Source: Pomacea canaliculata
Taxonomy: Eukaryota > Mollusca > Gastropoda > Architaenioglossa > Ampullariidae
Length of the DNA stretch: 64,000 nt
Reading direction: 5' to 3'
NCBI RefSeq assembly: GCF_003073045.1
Contig: NC_037594.1
Coordinates: 26,232,927-26,296,926 of the forward strand
In this document: piece by piece, positions 40,501 through 51,326 of the stretch
Layout: the number at the start of each line of letters is the position of its first letter
Position numbering within the stretch: position 1 is the first letter of the stretch
Notes under the pieces: generated by a model
Databases searched by the model: none
What the model saw: only the letters and a program-made list of their open reading frames with translations
What the model was told of the DNA's origin: nothing
Translations under genes and position numbers: made by a program

Positions 40501-43500
40501 GAAGAATTACACCCAGAGTATTAAATATCCAAAAATAAATCAGAGCGCCTAACTCCAAGCGAATAAATGTGAAGGATGCTTTGGATTTTAATAATCTCTT
40601 CCTGCTTCCACTTTCTCTCCATTTTGTAAGACGCTCAATTCCTGACATGGGGAGGAAAGAGTACAATGTGCAGTGGGTAGGCAGGGTGGCTGGGGTGGAT
40701 GGAGAAGAGAGCTTACAGTGGCGCCAGTACCCAGGCTGGCGTGGGTTCAGTGGGAGCTGAACGTGCGATGTACATTAGTGTCAGCAGTCCTACCTCCCTC
40801 TACAAACACGAGACCTGCGCAGTGGCATCGATGACGTCGAGAAGAGGGTCAGTCTGACAGGTGTGATAGGTCAGACTGACAGATGTGGTGTCGGTCAGGC
40901 CAGCCTGGACGTCAAAGCGAGGCTGTGGACCTCTGGCGAGTGAACAAGTAGCCGGCACCGCCTGGCCAGCGGACGTGCCAAGGGTGATCTGAACTGGACA
41001 AAGGGTTGGGTTGGTTGATTTAGTAGGAAAGTGCATCCACCTTAATGTTATTTCGCACTATGGGTGGTGGTGGTGGGGTAGGACTAGAACACCCACCCCC
41101 CACGACAAAGGGTGGGAGGAGGAAACAGCACTCGTGCAAGACTCTGCAGCTGTCACCACGTGTTCACGGAAGTTTTTCTGACTTTTAAACAGGAAAACAA
41201 GACTAGACATATTCAACAACAACAAAACCAGTTGCTTATCAGGGGCACCTTGTTATACACGGTGAGAGAGAAAGAGAATAAAAACAAATAACAGCAAAAC
41301 GATGACTGTAGATGTATCGTAACTTACATGTTTTTAGCCACTCCTCTGATGTCCAAACACCTTACAAACTTGAACTTTTTTATTTGTTCTACAAAATGGT
41401 GCATATCATTCTGTTCTTCATTATATTGTCCATTCTTACCCAACTGCATGTTAGCTGCTTTAATTACCTGTGTGTGTGTGTGGTGAGGGGGGTATATAGA
41501 TATGTGGGTGTCCTTGTATGTGTAGTTGAGTAGGGGGTTGGGAGGGTGGCTATAATTTTATACTCGTTTTTCATTTCCACCTGTCCTGGAATCTGTACAC
41601 TAAAGTCAGTATTTCACAATTAAAGTTTGCTATCATTAATTAAAGGACACTCAAGATAATTTCAGTTGTCAGATGAAGTCTAGTAAGTTCACTGTTTAAC
41701 AGGTTACTTGCTGGGGATTGGGAATTACTTGGGGAGGGGTAAGCCGGAGCGAAATGTAGAGAAGCGCACTCAGTTAGACGGGAGATAACCCTGTTGCTAA
41801 AAATAATAAAACTCTAACGATTCTCTCCCTTTAAAAGTTTGTGTGACGCTACTTCTGATCCTTACGGGCAATGTTACGAAGAATAAAAGGCAGGAATAAA
41901 ACACACAAACACGCACGCACACATACACACGCGCACACACGCACGCACAGAGTAAGAGAGAATGTACTTTTGTAGTTTAGACCGCATTTATAATACAAGG
42001 GACACTATCTTGAACTGAGCGACTTATTCTTCATTACCTCCCATGTGGTTTTTCTAAAAGCTTGTGTTTCCCACTGCAGATAGATATATTTATAGAAGAA
42101 CTGCACAACAAGAAAGCTAACACTAAAGTTTTAATGTGTGAGCTATGAATATGTACATGCGAATGCAAACATAAGTAATTGAAACGTAAAATATTCACAA
42201 TTTGTAGGAGAAAAATAAATAAAAAGTTAAAGTTTGTATCAGTCCATGAACTACATTTTTTTTATTTTTCCATTTTACTATTTATTTTTGGTGCCTTCTT
42301 TATTTTTTATTGTCAATTTTGTTTTTTTAATTAATTTTTTTTAATTTATTGGTTTGAAGGAGCAAAGTCAACCAAAAATTAAAGAAATAAATCTTTTTCT
42401 TTATTTTTTTTATCTTTTATTACTTTTAATTTGTTTGTTTCTTATTTTTTTTAATTTTCCTTTCATGTTTAGGAACAAATTGATTAGGGGAAGGTGGTGG
42501 TAGTTGACGCTCCATTCAACCAATGGGCCACACCCTCACTGCGCGGAATTTTACATTTAGTCACGTGACTTTATAACCCATGGACCTAATTTTAACTGAT
42601 GCAAAATCTGTGATAATAATTAAGCAAGAAAGATCACGTGACTTGCGCAATATAAACGTATTTTCATTTCCTTACTCCCGCCCAGCATTGCTATGGCTGT
42701 ATAACACGAATGCGTTTTCCTCGCTGTCCCCACCACCTATCAAATTTTAGCCCAACTTTTGTTATTTTCTTATTTACATCTTATTAAGTGCTTTCGATAT
42801 GAGGAAGATGTCGGGTCAGGGCAATCGTCGGCAAGACAGCTGTAGTAAACACACAGCTGTGACGTGACCGGGCAGCTGTCACACCCACGAGTCAGTGACA
42901 ACGAGGCAGATGTCGCATGCACTGTGGGAAGTGTCGATTGTAACTCTTACAGGTACAAACAACTGACTTTATTATCAACTAGTTCTCTTCACTTTAAATT
43001 ATCTTCTTTGTAGTCCCACCACTCGTCTGCTTCACTATTGTTCGAGAAGAATAAATCGTCATGGCAACGAGGCCGACACACATTCTCAGCACTCAGTATT
43101 ACACATTACTCTTTCTTTCCTCTCTCCCTTTCACATTTGCACACAAGTAGTCTTTCTTCACCTGAAAAGGTATCAAGCATTCTGTATTGTACCACATCAC
43201 ATGTAATGCTTGACACACACACACAACTCTGTTACAGCCACTGTCATCTTGAAGTACATACAGGTGTAAGAACTGTATAATTCAAAGACCAAACTGTTTA
43301 TTGTGTTTCAGCTTTAACAAATACTCAAGTATATTGAGACTGGAACCAATAAAATGAAATCACAACAGACTATAAAGCTTGAGCTTTCTGTTGACTTCAG
43401 ATATGATCAATGAAGTATATCTCACAGTGACAACATTTGGCAAACAAAACGGTTTCACTAGAACAGAATATCACGTGCTCACTATTTTTTAAAGAGTAAA

Positions 43501-43895
43501 CATTTGAAAATTTCTGGACTGTAAGCGATAAACTAGAGAAATAAAATATCTGGGCGCTCTTTTATACACCCTTTAATTAGACTATCTTAAATTATAAATC
43601 CGCTTTCAAGACTAACACAAGGGGAGGGAGCTGGTGAGACAAAATTTTACTTTTACAGTTGTAATAACCGTCATCAAACTACACTAGTTTCTTCAGACCA
43701 ATAAAAGTACATATCAATCATAAACATGTCAATGAAAATTCAAATTAAAGTCCCTAATCCCCACACACCCACACAAATATTAGAATTTTACTAGAGAGAA
43801 TCAGTATCGTAGAACTGCACATAGAAGAATATATTTTCTGCAGAAAGACTTGGTTTTATGTTCCGAACATCAAAAGACTGTCTCGTAAAGGTATC

Positions 43896-44053
43896 TTAAT
43901 AACGTCCAGAGATCAGGGGTCGACAGATGGCATTGTTGTGGACTGAAGGAGGTGAACCATATTTCCTGTGTTTGGTGGGGCACTCGCACTTCTTGCCGTC
44001 TCGTATCACTGGGTGGCTGATGATCTCACCTGACGGCAGCTTACAGCTCCTGC
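43896..44053 (-). CDS. Gene A exon 4: terminal CECP domain
   Basis: Last exon of a secreted cysteine-rich/Thr-rich protein. It begins after acceptor catagcag at 44,054-44,056 in phase 1 and encodes a four-cysteine domain starting RSCKLPSGEIISHPVIRDG, then KKCECP and NAICRPL, ending with a TAA at 43,896. The same domain opens exons 2 and 3 of this gene and exon 2 of gene B, so the gene is built from a repeated module. An alternative acceptor 3 bp earlier (atag) would add one residue without changing frame. A minus-strand AATAAA lies at 43,297-43,302. Function is unknown; extracellular location follows from the family's signal peptides. Confidence 0.8.
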
Positions 44054-44101
44054 CTGCTATGATAACATTCAGACAAAAATGATATCCCAGTAAATTATTA
44101 A

Positions 44102-44104
<3 letters not shown>

Positions 44105-44152
<48 letters not shown>
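44105..44152. repeat. (CT)n microsatellite
   Basis: About 20 uninterrupted ct dinucleotides within intron 3 of gene A, followed by a short ca run. Confidence 0.95.
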
Positions 44153-44153
<1 letters not shown>

Positions 44154-44514
44154 AAAACGCGTGCATCACAACATTTTGACTGTCATCATTACACTACTTG
44201 CAACGTTCCAATCTCAAAGATTTTGTTTTGAGACCTCAGCACACTATCACATATCAAATATTACATATTAAACGATATGCATATATTTGATAATAAATCA
44301 TTAGCTATTTTATCTGTCAGTAAATAGAAAAATGTTACATTTGAAACACGCTTTAGTCATTGATAACACAACTGCAAGTCAGCTTTGCCTGCTTCATGAT
44401 TGTTGTTGTTGTTATCTTTATCATCGCCAGTAACCATACGCAAAGGTAAATTTACAAATTTTCTTGATCATTAATTAATTAGTGCTTTTGCTAATAGTTT
44501 GGATTTTTACTTAC

Positions 44515-45039
44515 CTTTGGGACAGGAAGGACAACATTCACCAGCTGGTGTGATATAGTTGACGCACATAGGACGTGGACACGTGACAGTCTTAGTCACG
44601 AGTTTCTCGGGTGTGCACTCGTGTATGTAACACATTCCCGGAAATGCTTTTATGTACTTCTGTCCAACGTTCAGCCATTTTCCTGTCTTCGTGACGCAGT
44701 GTGGTGTGGGAGGTTTTGTGGTTGGACATGGATGCGTGGTGTTCGTAGAGGGGATTGTACTTGTTCTTGGCGTGGGACGTGTTGTGGTCCTAACAGTTGT
44801 TAGACGTGGTGTTGTTCTTCTCGTTGAAGGAGTTGAGGATCTTGTAGTTGAAGTTGTGATTTTTGTACTTCTAGTAGTTGTTGTTGTCATGTGATGTAGC
44901 GGTGTACAGATGGCAGTATAGTAGGTCCCAGACGGCAAGCCAAAGGCAAGCGTGCGGTTGGTGGGACACTCGCATTTCATCCCATTGTACACTACAGGGT
45001 GAGTGATTATTTCTCCTGACGGCAGTCTGCAGTTATTCC
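44515..45039 (-). CDS. Gene A exon 3: CECP domain, Thr linker, SVWC domain
   Basis: A 525-bp internal exon, phase 1 at both ends. The acceptor is a T-run followed by cag before GGAATAAC, and the donor is AAAG^GTAAGT. It encodes NCRLPSGEIITHPVVYNG, MKCECP, YYTAICTPL, then a linker of about 60 residues dominated by Thr/Pro/Arg. An eight-cysteine domain follows: C, then GMC, HEC, TC, MC and ECCPSCP. That spacing matches single-VWC (SVWC, La1-like) domains, a family of small secreted proteins; the assignment is by pattern only. Phase-1 borders on both sides make the exon a symmetric module that can be duplicated without breaking the frame. No stop or frameshift is seen. Confidence 0.82.
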
Positions 45040-45346
45040 CTGAAAAAAAAATTTATTTTCTACCAGTAAATTGTCAATAACAAAAAATACACCGATACAA
45101 ATTTTAACTAAGATCTTTTTGTTAGAGAATATCCTATGATAAAGATGATGAGGGGGAGGGTTACAATCAGTCCAACCAGTTATTCCTCTGGCCACCGTAG
45201 TAGTTAGTGGTCTCCTACGATTGTGGTGACCGTGGCTTGTAGAGAGCCATTGAAAAAGAAACATCTACACGTTGTGTCATGTACATGTGTCATCAATGTG
45301 CTACTAAAAATGTTTTTGCTGCAAGATTCTTGGAATGTTGACTTAC

Positions 45347-45760
45347 CTCTGGGACAGGAAGGACAACATGCGCCGACTGGTTTGACATAATCGACGCACA
45401 TAGGAGGTGTGCATCTAACAATAGCACCTATCACTCGTTCAGGTGTGCATTCCAAGACATAACAACCTCCCGGAAATTCTTTCGTGTACTTCTGGCCGAC
45501 TTTCAACGTTACTCCAAAATTTAAGATACACTCTGTAGATTTTGTTGTAGTTCTAGTAGTCGTTGGAGGTGTTGTAGTTTTTGTTGTACTTGTAATAGTT
45601 GCTTTTGTCATGTGATGTAGAGGTGTACAGATGGCAGTATAGTAGATCGCAGGCGGCAAGCCAGTGACAGACGTGCGGTTGGGGGGACACTCGCATTTCA
45701 TCCCATTGTACACTACAGGGTGGGTAATTATCCTCCCTGACGGCAGTCTACAGTTAGTCC
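45347..45760 (-). CDS. Gene A exon 2: CECP domain, Thr linker, SVWC domain
   Basis: A 414-bp phase-1/phase-1 exon, paralogous to exon 3. It starts after a T-run acceptor ending cag and ends at donor AGAG^GTAAGT. Residues include NCRLPSGRIITHPVVYNG, MKCECPPNRT, YYTAICTPLHHM, a shorter Thr-rich linker (about 25 residues), then an eight-cysteine domain with TECILNFG, GGCYVLEC, MCVDYVKPVGACCPSCP. It is clean in frame. The much shorter linker than in exon 3 shows that linker length varies while the cysteine domains stay fixed. NRT gives an N-glycosylation sequon. Confidence 0.82.
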
Positions 45761-45894
45761 CTGAAAAAAAAATTCATTTTATACTAGTAAATCGTCATTA
45801 AGAAGAAAATAGGCAAAGAAAATTTTTGACTAAGATTTTTTTGTCAAGAATATTTGATGGCAAGGGCGATGAAGGTGACAGTTACATTCCTCAA

Positions 45895-46320
45895 TATCTA
45901 AGGTATCTTGAAGGACATTCTTCGACAGAGAGTCGTGTTAGGTGATGCGGCCAAGCAAGACCAAATTAAGCCGCTTGACTTCTGGAAGTAGTGGTTCCTG
46001 ATGTTCTACGAGAATGCTAAATGTTGTAATTGGATTTATGTTCCCTGTACAAGATGTGGAGAGTCCCTATCAGACACATGATCGAGGACTTTTTGTGTTA
46101 GTGTCCATATTTGCAAGCAATGTGTCTGCAGGGAGGAGGAGGTCCATTCTTTATGAATACTTCTAGTAATTTGCTAGTACATGACTTTCAGACTGTATTT
46201 AAAAAAAATCATAAAGGCCATCAGAGGTACATTCACAAGCTGCATCATCAATGTGCTACCAAAATGCTTTGTAGAAGGATGTTAGAATGTTTACTTACCT
46301 GTGGGACAGGAAGGACAACA
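45895..46320. repeat. Duplicated intron-1 segment, gene A copy
   Basis: Similar over about 400 bp to 57,445-57,865 in intron 1 of gene B. Shared blocks include ggacattcttcgacagagag, gtgatgcggccaagcaagac, cgcttgacttctggaagtag and ctagtacatgactttcagac. It runs up to and includes the exon-1 donor. This shows that A and B arose by duplicating exon 1 together with intron sequence. Confidence 0.88.
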
Positions 46321-46726
46321 GGCGCCATCTAATGTGACATAGTCGACACACATAGCAGGTGGGCATTTCACAGTCTCAGTAATCACTCGTTCAGGTTTGC
46401 ATTCGTAGATATAACAAGCTCCTGTTAAAGATTTGGTGTACTTCTCGCCGACCTTCAACCGTTTCCCGTTCTGTAAGATGCACTCTCTGTTTGGGCACTA
46501 TCATTGGTGGAGATGTGATATTTTCTAGTTGGTGGTGTCGTTGTACTATGTTTAGATCGCTTGTGCTCGTTGTCTTCGTAATGAGTGTTGTTGTCGTTGG
46601 AGGTGTCCTCATGTATATTTGTGTGATGCTATGTTTGCGGATTCTGTTCCTGTAGCCGCATCGGTCTGCTGAGCAGGTGAGAAAGACAGCCACCAGCAAG
46701 ACAGTCGTCACTGCAAGGAGTCTCAT
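46299..46726 (-). CDS. Gene A exon 1: signal peptide, Thr stretch, SVWC domain
   Basis: Starts at an ATG (46,726) encoding a strong signal peptide, MRLLAVTTVLLVAVFLTCSA, then RCGYRNRIRKHS and a Thr-rich stretch. It ends with an eight-cysteine SVWC-like domain (CILQNGKRLKVGEKYTKSLT, GACYIYEC, AMCVDYVTLDGACCPSCP) at donor ACAG^GTAAGT (46,299). The signal-peptide frame and the cysteine-domain frame are offset by one base, and the length 428 is 2 mod 3 where 1 is needed. A short unseen intron, recoding, an indel, or decay could explain this. The TATA-like TATAAAA lies about 135 bp upstream. Both halves closely match gene B's exon 1. Confidence 0.6.
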
Positions 46727-46858
46727 AGCGATGCCCCGTCTTGGTCTGAAATCCTATTAATCTCTTTGCTTCTAGTTGCTGTGGTCGTAGCAGATACACT
46801 AGCGTCCTCCTGCTGTACTCTACCCACTTCAAGAGATTTCGATGGTTCTACAAGCCGA

Positions 46859-46865
46859 TTTTATA
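46859..46865 (-). promoter_or_regulatory. TATA box of gene A
   Basis: TATAAAA on the minus strand about 133 bp upstream of the gene A ATG. Genes B and C have TATA motifs at similar distances (about 173 and 132 bp), which supports its use. Confidence 0.55.
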
Positions 46866-46869
46866 CAAC

Positions 46870-49800
46870 GATAAATCTGAAAATCTTAAAGACCGACCCT
46901 ACAGCTACTTTCTAACCTTCAGATGAGAAGGTAGAAGGTTGTGTTTGCAAGATTCATATGTTCTTTCATCCTCTTCCCCCGTCCACAGGATGTCAGTGCA
47001 CAGATATGTCATTTAACATATGATCTAAGATCTTCCTTTTGCAAGCTTGCAACAACACCTAATCACTTTTCTTTGAAAGTAGAGTTATTATTGCATGATG
47101 CTGGTTCATCACTTCAATTGACTTTATGATAACACACCAAGATGTAATGTCCATCCTACATAACTCAGGTTCAATTTGGTGGTAATTATGATTTTGTAGT
47201 TTTTGTTATTTTAAATCCAGAGCGATTTTCTGTATCATCGATTATTGAAAGAATAGCTTTTCCTCATTTCACTAGTATATTTTCCTTGTATCATGAGCGA
47301 AAGCTATTTTTCAAGATTATTTAGAATGTGTATCTTATGATTATTTTGAAAACTTTTCACTCAGTATCGTCTTTAACAATGAAATATTTTTATGTATTTC
47401 TTAAAGTCTTAAATGTTTTCAGTGGAGGTAACTGCGTTCGACACGCCGGTCACAGATGCTAAAAGGCACTGATCTGCTTAGTTAATGAACATTTTGTTGT
47501 TTTACTTCTTTCATCTATTGTATAATCTCTGCTATCCTCTAATTCCTTTGTACAAAAGGCTGTGACACTCACTTATTAAGTCTTCAAAGTGTCTGTACGA
47601 CATCAGTGAGAGAGCCGACCGCAACATCAAGAGTTTTGTGAACATTTATTGCTGAATGTTCTTGACCATCAAACCTTCGGCGACGTTTAGAGAAAAGTCG
47701 AACCACAAGCCGACAAGTGTACCTGCTTTTGTGGTATCCAACCTCCTGGAGGTGGTTGCACGTGGTCCCATTTCTGTCACGTGATGTCCATCCCAACTGT
47801 CTGTACGAAGCTTGTGGTCATACCAGTGCTTAGCCACCTGTCGCATGTCACATGTCTCCTTGTGGACATAGGACCGGTAAGTAAGATTTCTGCTGTAATC
47901 ATTTTGTTAGTAAAGTTCTTCCTATTAACAAGAAAATAGGTTCGATTGTCCTAAAATAAAACTTCCTTGCGTGAAACGTTTTGTCTGTTGTGTGACATCT
48001 CGGGTAATGACCATATGCATAAGCCCATGGTTAGACAACTGGATATCTGGATGTGATGTTCTCTTTTGTCTGGGTGGCTTCCTTTGATGTTTGCTGCTTT
48101 CTTTGTTTGGTCTGCCTTGCACAGCAAGTTATGATGTGTCTGTGTGACTTGTTGCTTTGGGAGCTGCGTTTGTTGTATAAGTGGTGGCTGCTTTTACACT
48201 TTTGATATAAAGACTATAATTTTATTTATGATTTTTTCTTGTCTGTTGGTTTGGAGTAAACAAATAGTCCGCTGAATCTGTATGCAATTTAGTAATGCCA
48301 TCACTAGATGAGTGCTGATATACTGAGCTGTGTAAATAGCAACAAAGGGTGAATGGACAACTGGGCATCAATTGTCGTTGACCTCTACAAGACAATCATA
48401 TCCTTTCTTCTCTCATCTGACTTCTCCTTCAGCAATCACTCACCTGCTAGTTGATTACATTTTTTTGGTTTTGCTGTACAGTCATATGTCTATAAGGGAC
48501 TGCATGTTTGATTATAATGTTTGTGTATGTATATATATTGCTATGTTTGCGTTATGTACTTGCTGATGTGTATAATTTAATTATAAAGCCCATTGAGCCG
48601 TGACAGTCTTTTCGCTATGTCACAGTACTTTAATGTTGTTCTTCAAGGCAGGGTATCCGTTAAATTTGTAGGGAAATAAAATATGTATGTAACATTGAGT
48701 TGGGTATTTCTCTGATTATAAAAATAATGTTCCTGAATTTGCTTATAGTGTCGCCAATTGACCTTTTTGTATAACTGGTGACCTTTTCTGCGTTATTTTT
48801 CTTCTTTCAGTCTCTCTTATTTTCTCTCATTCATTCTCTCTTTTGTAAGTCGAGAAAGGCAGTAATAATATCTGGATAAAAATAATATCCGTCGCTCTAA
48901 CTGCACATTGCTGAGATTAATGAGTTCTGTCCCTTGGCTAACAGGCTGCACGAGGGGCTCGGCTCTCCTTGATATTGTTTATGTTTTGTTGTTGTGGTTC
49001 GATTTGGATAAAAGTGATGAACCTTCATGTTTACAAGTGCTTTCTGCTGCGTTTTCTTCCTCTTCTGGTTTGCAACAGGTTGGTATATAATGTACATAAT
49101 GTCTATAATGTTATTTTGAAGTGCGAACTGTTTGGATCTATTGGTTGGATTTCATTCCGCCCGCTTCACTCGCTTCCACAGCGACCTGGAGGTACAGTGA
49201 GTAAGCTGAAGTGATAATCAACCTTTTGCAGTTTCATATGATAACATTTCTTCATATTTTCACTATTACTCAATATCTACCCAATATTCTCCTGATTTTA
49301 CTAACCGTCTGCTCTGGAGTCGTTACCGTTACATCTCCAGTTATCTCCCTTTACTGTCGGCACGCAGCGAGAAGTGTTCTTCCTCTTTATAATTGTTTTG
49401 TTTTCTTGTTCTACATCTTTGTTATTGTTTTGTTAACTAGTTCTACATCTTTGTAATTGTTTTGTTAACTAGTTCTACATCTTTGTTATTTTTTGTTAAC
49501 TAGTTCTACATCTTTGTTATTTTTTGTTAGCTAGTTCTACATATTTGTTACTATTTTGTGATTTTGTTCTACATCTTTGCTACTATTTTGTTAACTTGCT
49601 CAACATCTTTGTTATTATTTTGTTAACTTGTTTTACATCTTTGTTACAATTTTGTTAAGGTGTTCTACATCTTTGTTCTTATTTTGTTATCTTGTTCAGC
49701 GCAATAAGTTTGCCTTTAGCTGAGATATTGCTCTTTATAAATTCCCACTTATTGTTATTATTTAAAAACCTTTTCCACAATGCTAGTCCTTTTTTTATAT

Positions 49801-50500
49801 CCTTCCTTTTGCCATATCATGTTACTCTCAGCTCTCTTGTTATTGTTATTTACTTCCTCTTTGTGCTTTCTGTGTTTGATTTTATTTGTAGTACGATTCG
49901 TTATTCTTTTATAGCTCATATGCTATTTGTTTGTTTTCCTGTCCCACGTATGCTGTCCATGTTTCGTTCGTGCCCTTACGCACTAAGTATGTGCTCCTTA
50001 GGAGTATGCGCTTTACAAATTTTGCATTTTTTTAATACTATTATTATTATTTATAAAGTATTAGACGTTTTAGTTTGTACCATAGATAAAGGAGGCAGAT
50101 AGCAAAGGTCAGGTCAAATAACCAGAATACCAGAAAAGTATCAGTGATTTGACGTGTAAAATGTTGTTAAGTCCAAAACTCTGGCAAGTGATTCCCTACT
50201 TTGTGTTTGAACCGATCTCCTGTGATACATTCTTAAGCTTCAGAACATACTGGCTGTGGTTGTTCTCAAGGTTTCAGCATGAACCACAAATGGGAGGTAC
50301 AGCTCTGAACAGAATCGATTTTGTAAAGGCTTTTAAAGATATTTTGTTCTTAGGTTTTGTACAGAGTCGAGCGTCGAGCCCCTACAGGGAAGATGTTTTG
50401 GGTTCTGTCTGTTCTGGTCAAAAGTATTTATCCTTTGGGTAATGTCATGCATTTTTATTCATCCTTTAAACGATAACACACGTACTAACCAAACATTTGA
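46870..50500. other. Upstream flank of gene A, no further gene
   Basis: The part at about 47,415-47,865 resembles the upstream flanks of genes B (58,830-58,900) and C (61,900-62,045), so it belongs to the duplicated promoter region. The rest is AT-rich with no supported exon. A plus-strand frame at about 50,149-50,442 is not recognisable. Confidence 0.5.
49385..49700. repeat. About 32-bp tandem repeat
   Basis: About ten diverged units around gttctacatctttgttatt and tttgttaactag. AT-rich and non-coding. Confidence 0.88.
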
Positions 50501-50829
50501 TGATTTCAGTTGTGTTTATTCTACCATTTAAATAATTACTTCTTTATCTATTTACAATTTACAGATGTTTAATCTGTCAAATCTTTCATGAAAATTGAAA
50601 GAGATTCAAAAAACAAGTATTTTAGTCCCTTTATTGACATCCCGTTCATATTTACAGCCAACATAAAAGCAAAAAATGTTCTGTTGCCTTCAATCTTCAA
50701 AAATGTGGATCCACCCATGGACCTCTGGTAGTTCTTCAGATGGATAAAGTAGTTGTCAAAGTAGTTGTCTGCTTTGCTTAAATGTTGCAAACACTGACGT
50801 TGGTCTTGTGGTTGTCCTAGTAGACGTTC

Positions 50830-51326
50830 TTCAGGTGAGGACATGTGATGGTTCTTATTACTAAAAACGTTCATGTGGAGTTGTCGCTGGAGGTGTGGTT
50901 CTGATTGTTCTTGTGGTTGGACATGTGTTGATTGTTCTTGTGGCTAGACATGTGGCGGTTCTTGTTGTGGAAAGAGGGATGCTTCTTATCAGAGGTTATC
51001 AATGGAGGTGTGGGAGGTCTTGTGGGTAGAGTTGTGGTTGTTGTAGTTCTTCTTGTCGATGGACTACTAGCAGTTCTTTCTTAAATGCCATGTGGAGGTT
51101 CTTGTAGATGGACGTAATGTGGGTCTAGTCGTCATCTTCATCATCGTCATCAGACCAGCATTTTTTGTTGTTGTTGTTGATGAGTTCTAGTAGTTGTAGT
51201 AGGTGTTGGAGTTCTAGTTGTTATTGGAGTTGTAGTTTTTCATGCAGTTCTAGTAGTCATATTAGGTGTTATGGTTTTAGTAGTTGTTGGTGTTGTAGTT
51301 CTAGTAGTCATTGGAGGTGTTGTAGT
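50830..51326 (-). pseudogene. Eroded 3' continuation of gene B Thr-rich array
   Basis: Beyond the TAA at 51,327 the minus strand still reads as Thr-rich repeats in the same frame (TTTPPMTTRTTTPTTTKTIT and on), until a TGA near 51,240. Further degenerate act/aca-rich sequence follows to about 50,830. The TAA sits where neighbouring repeats have a Lys codon, so it looks like a nonsense substitution and not a designed terminus. No SVWC or CECP terminal exon follows, unlike gene A. Confidence 0.6.

Larger units (their letters stand above)
31228..43890. other. Long gene-free stretch
   Basis: About 12.6 kb with no exon I can support. It contains low-complexity A/AAC-rich tracts (33,615-33,682 and 34,130-34,325), a 59-bp tandem repeat (34,886-35,012), a (ggt)n tract (37,456-37,532), CA-rich sequence (41,905-41,950) and a T/A-rich zone (42,240-42,470). 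GC-rich islands free of simple repeats at about 33,200-33,480, 36,800-36,960 and 38,930-39,130 could be regulatory. Open frames are short and unrecognisable. Confidence 0.55.
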
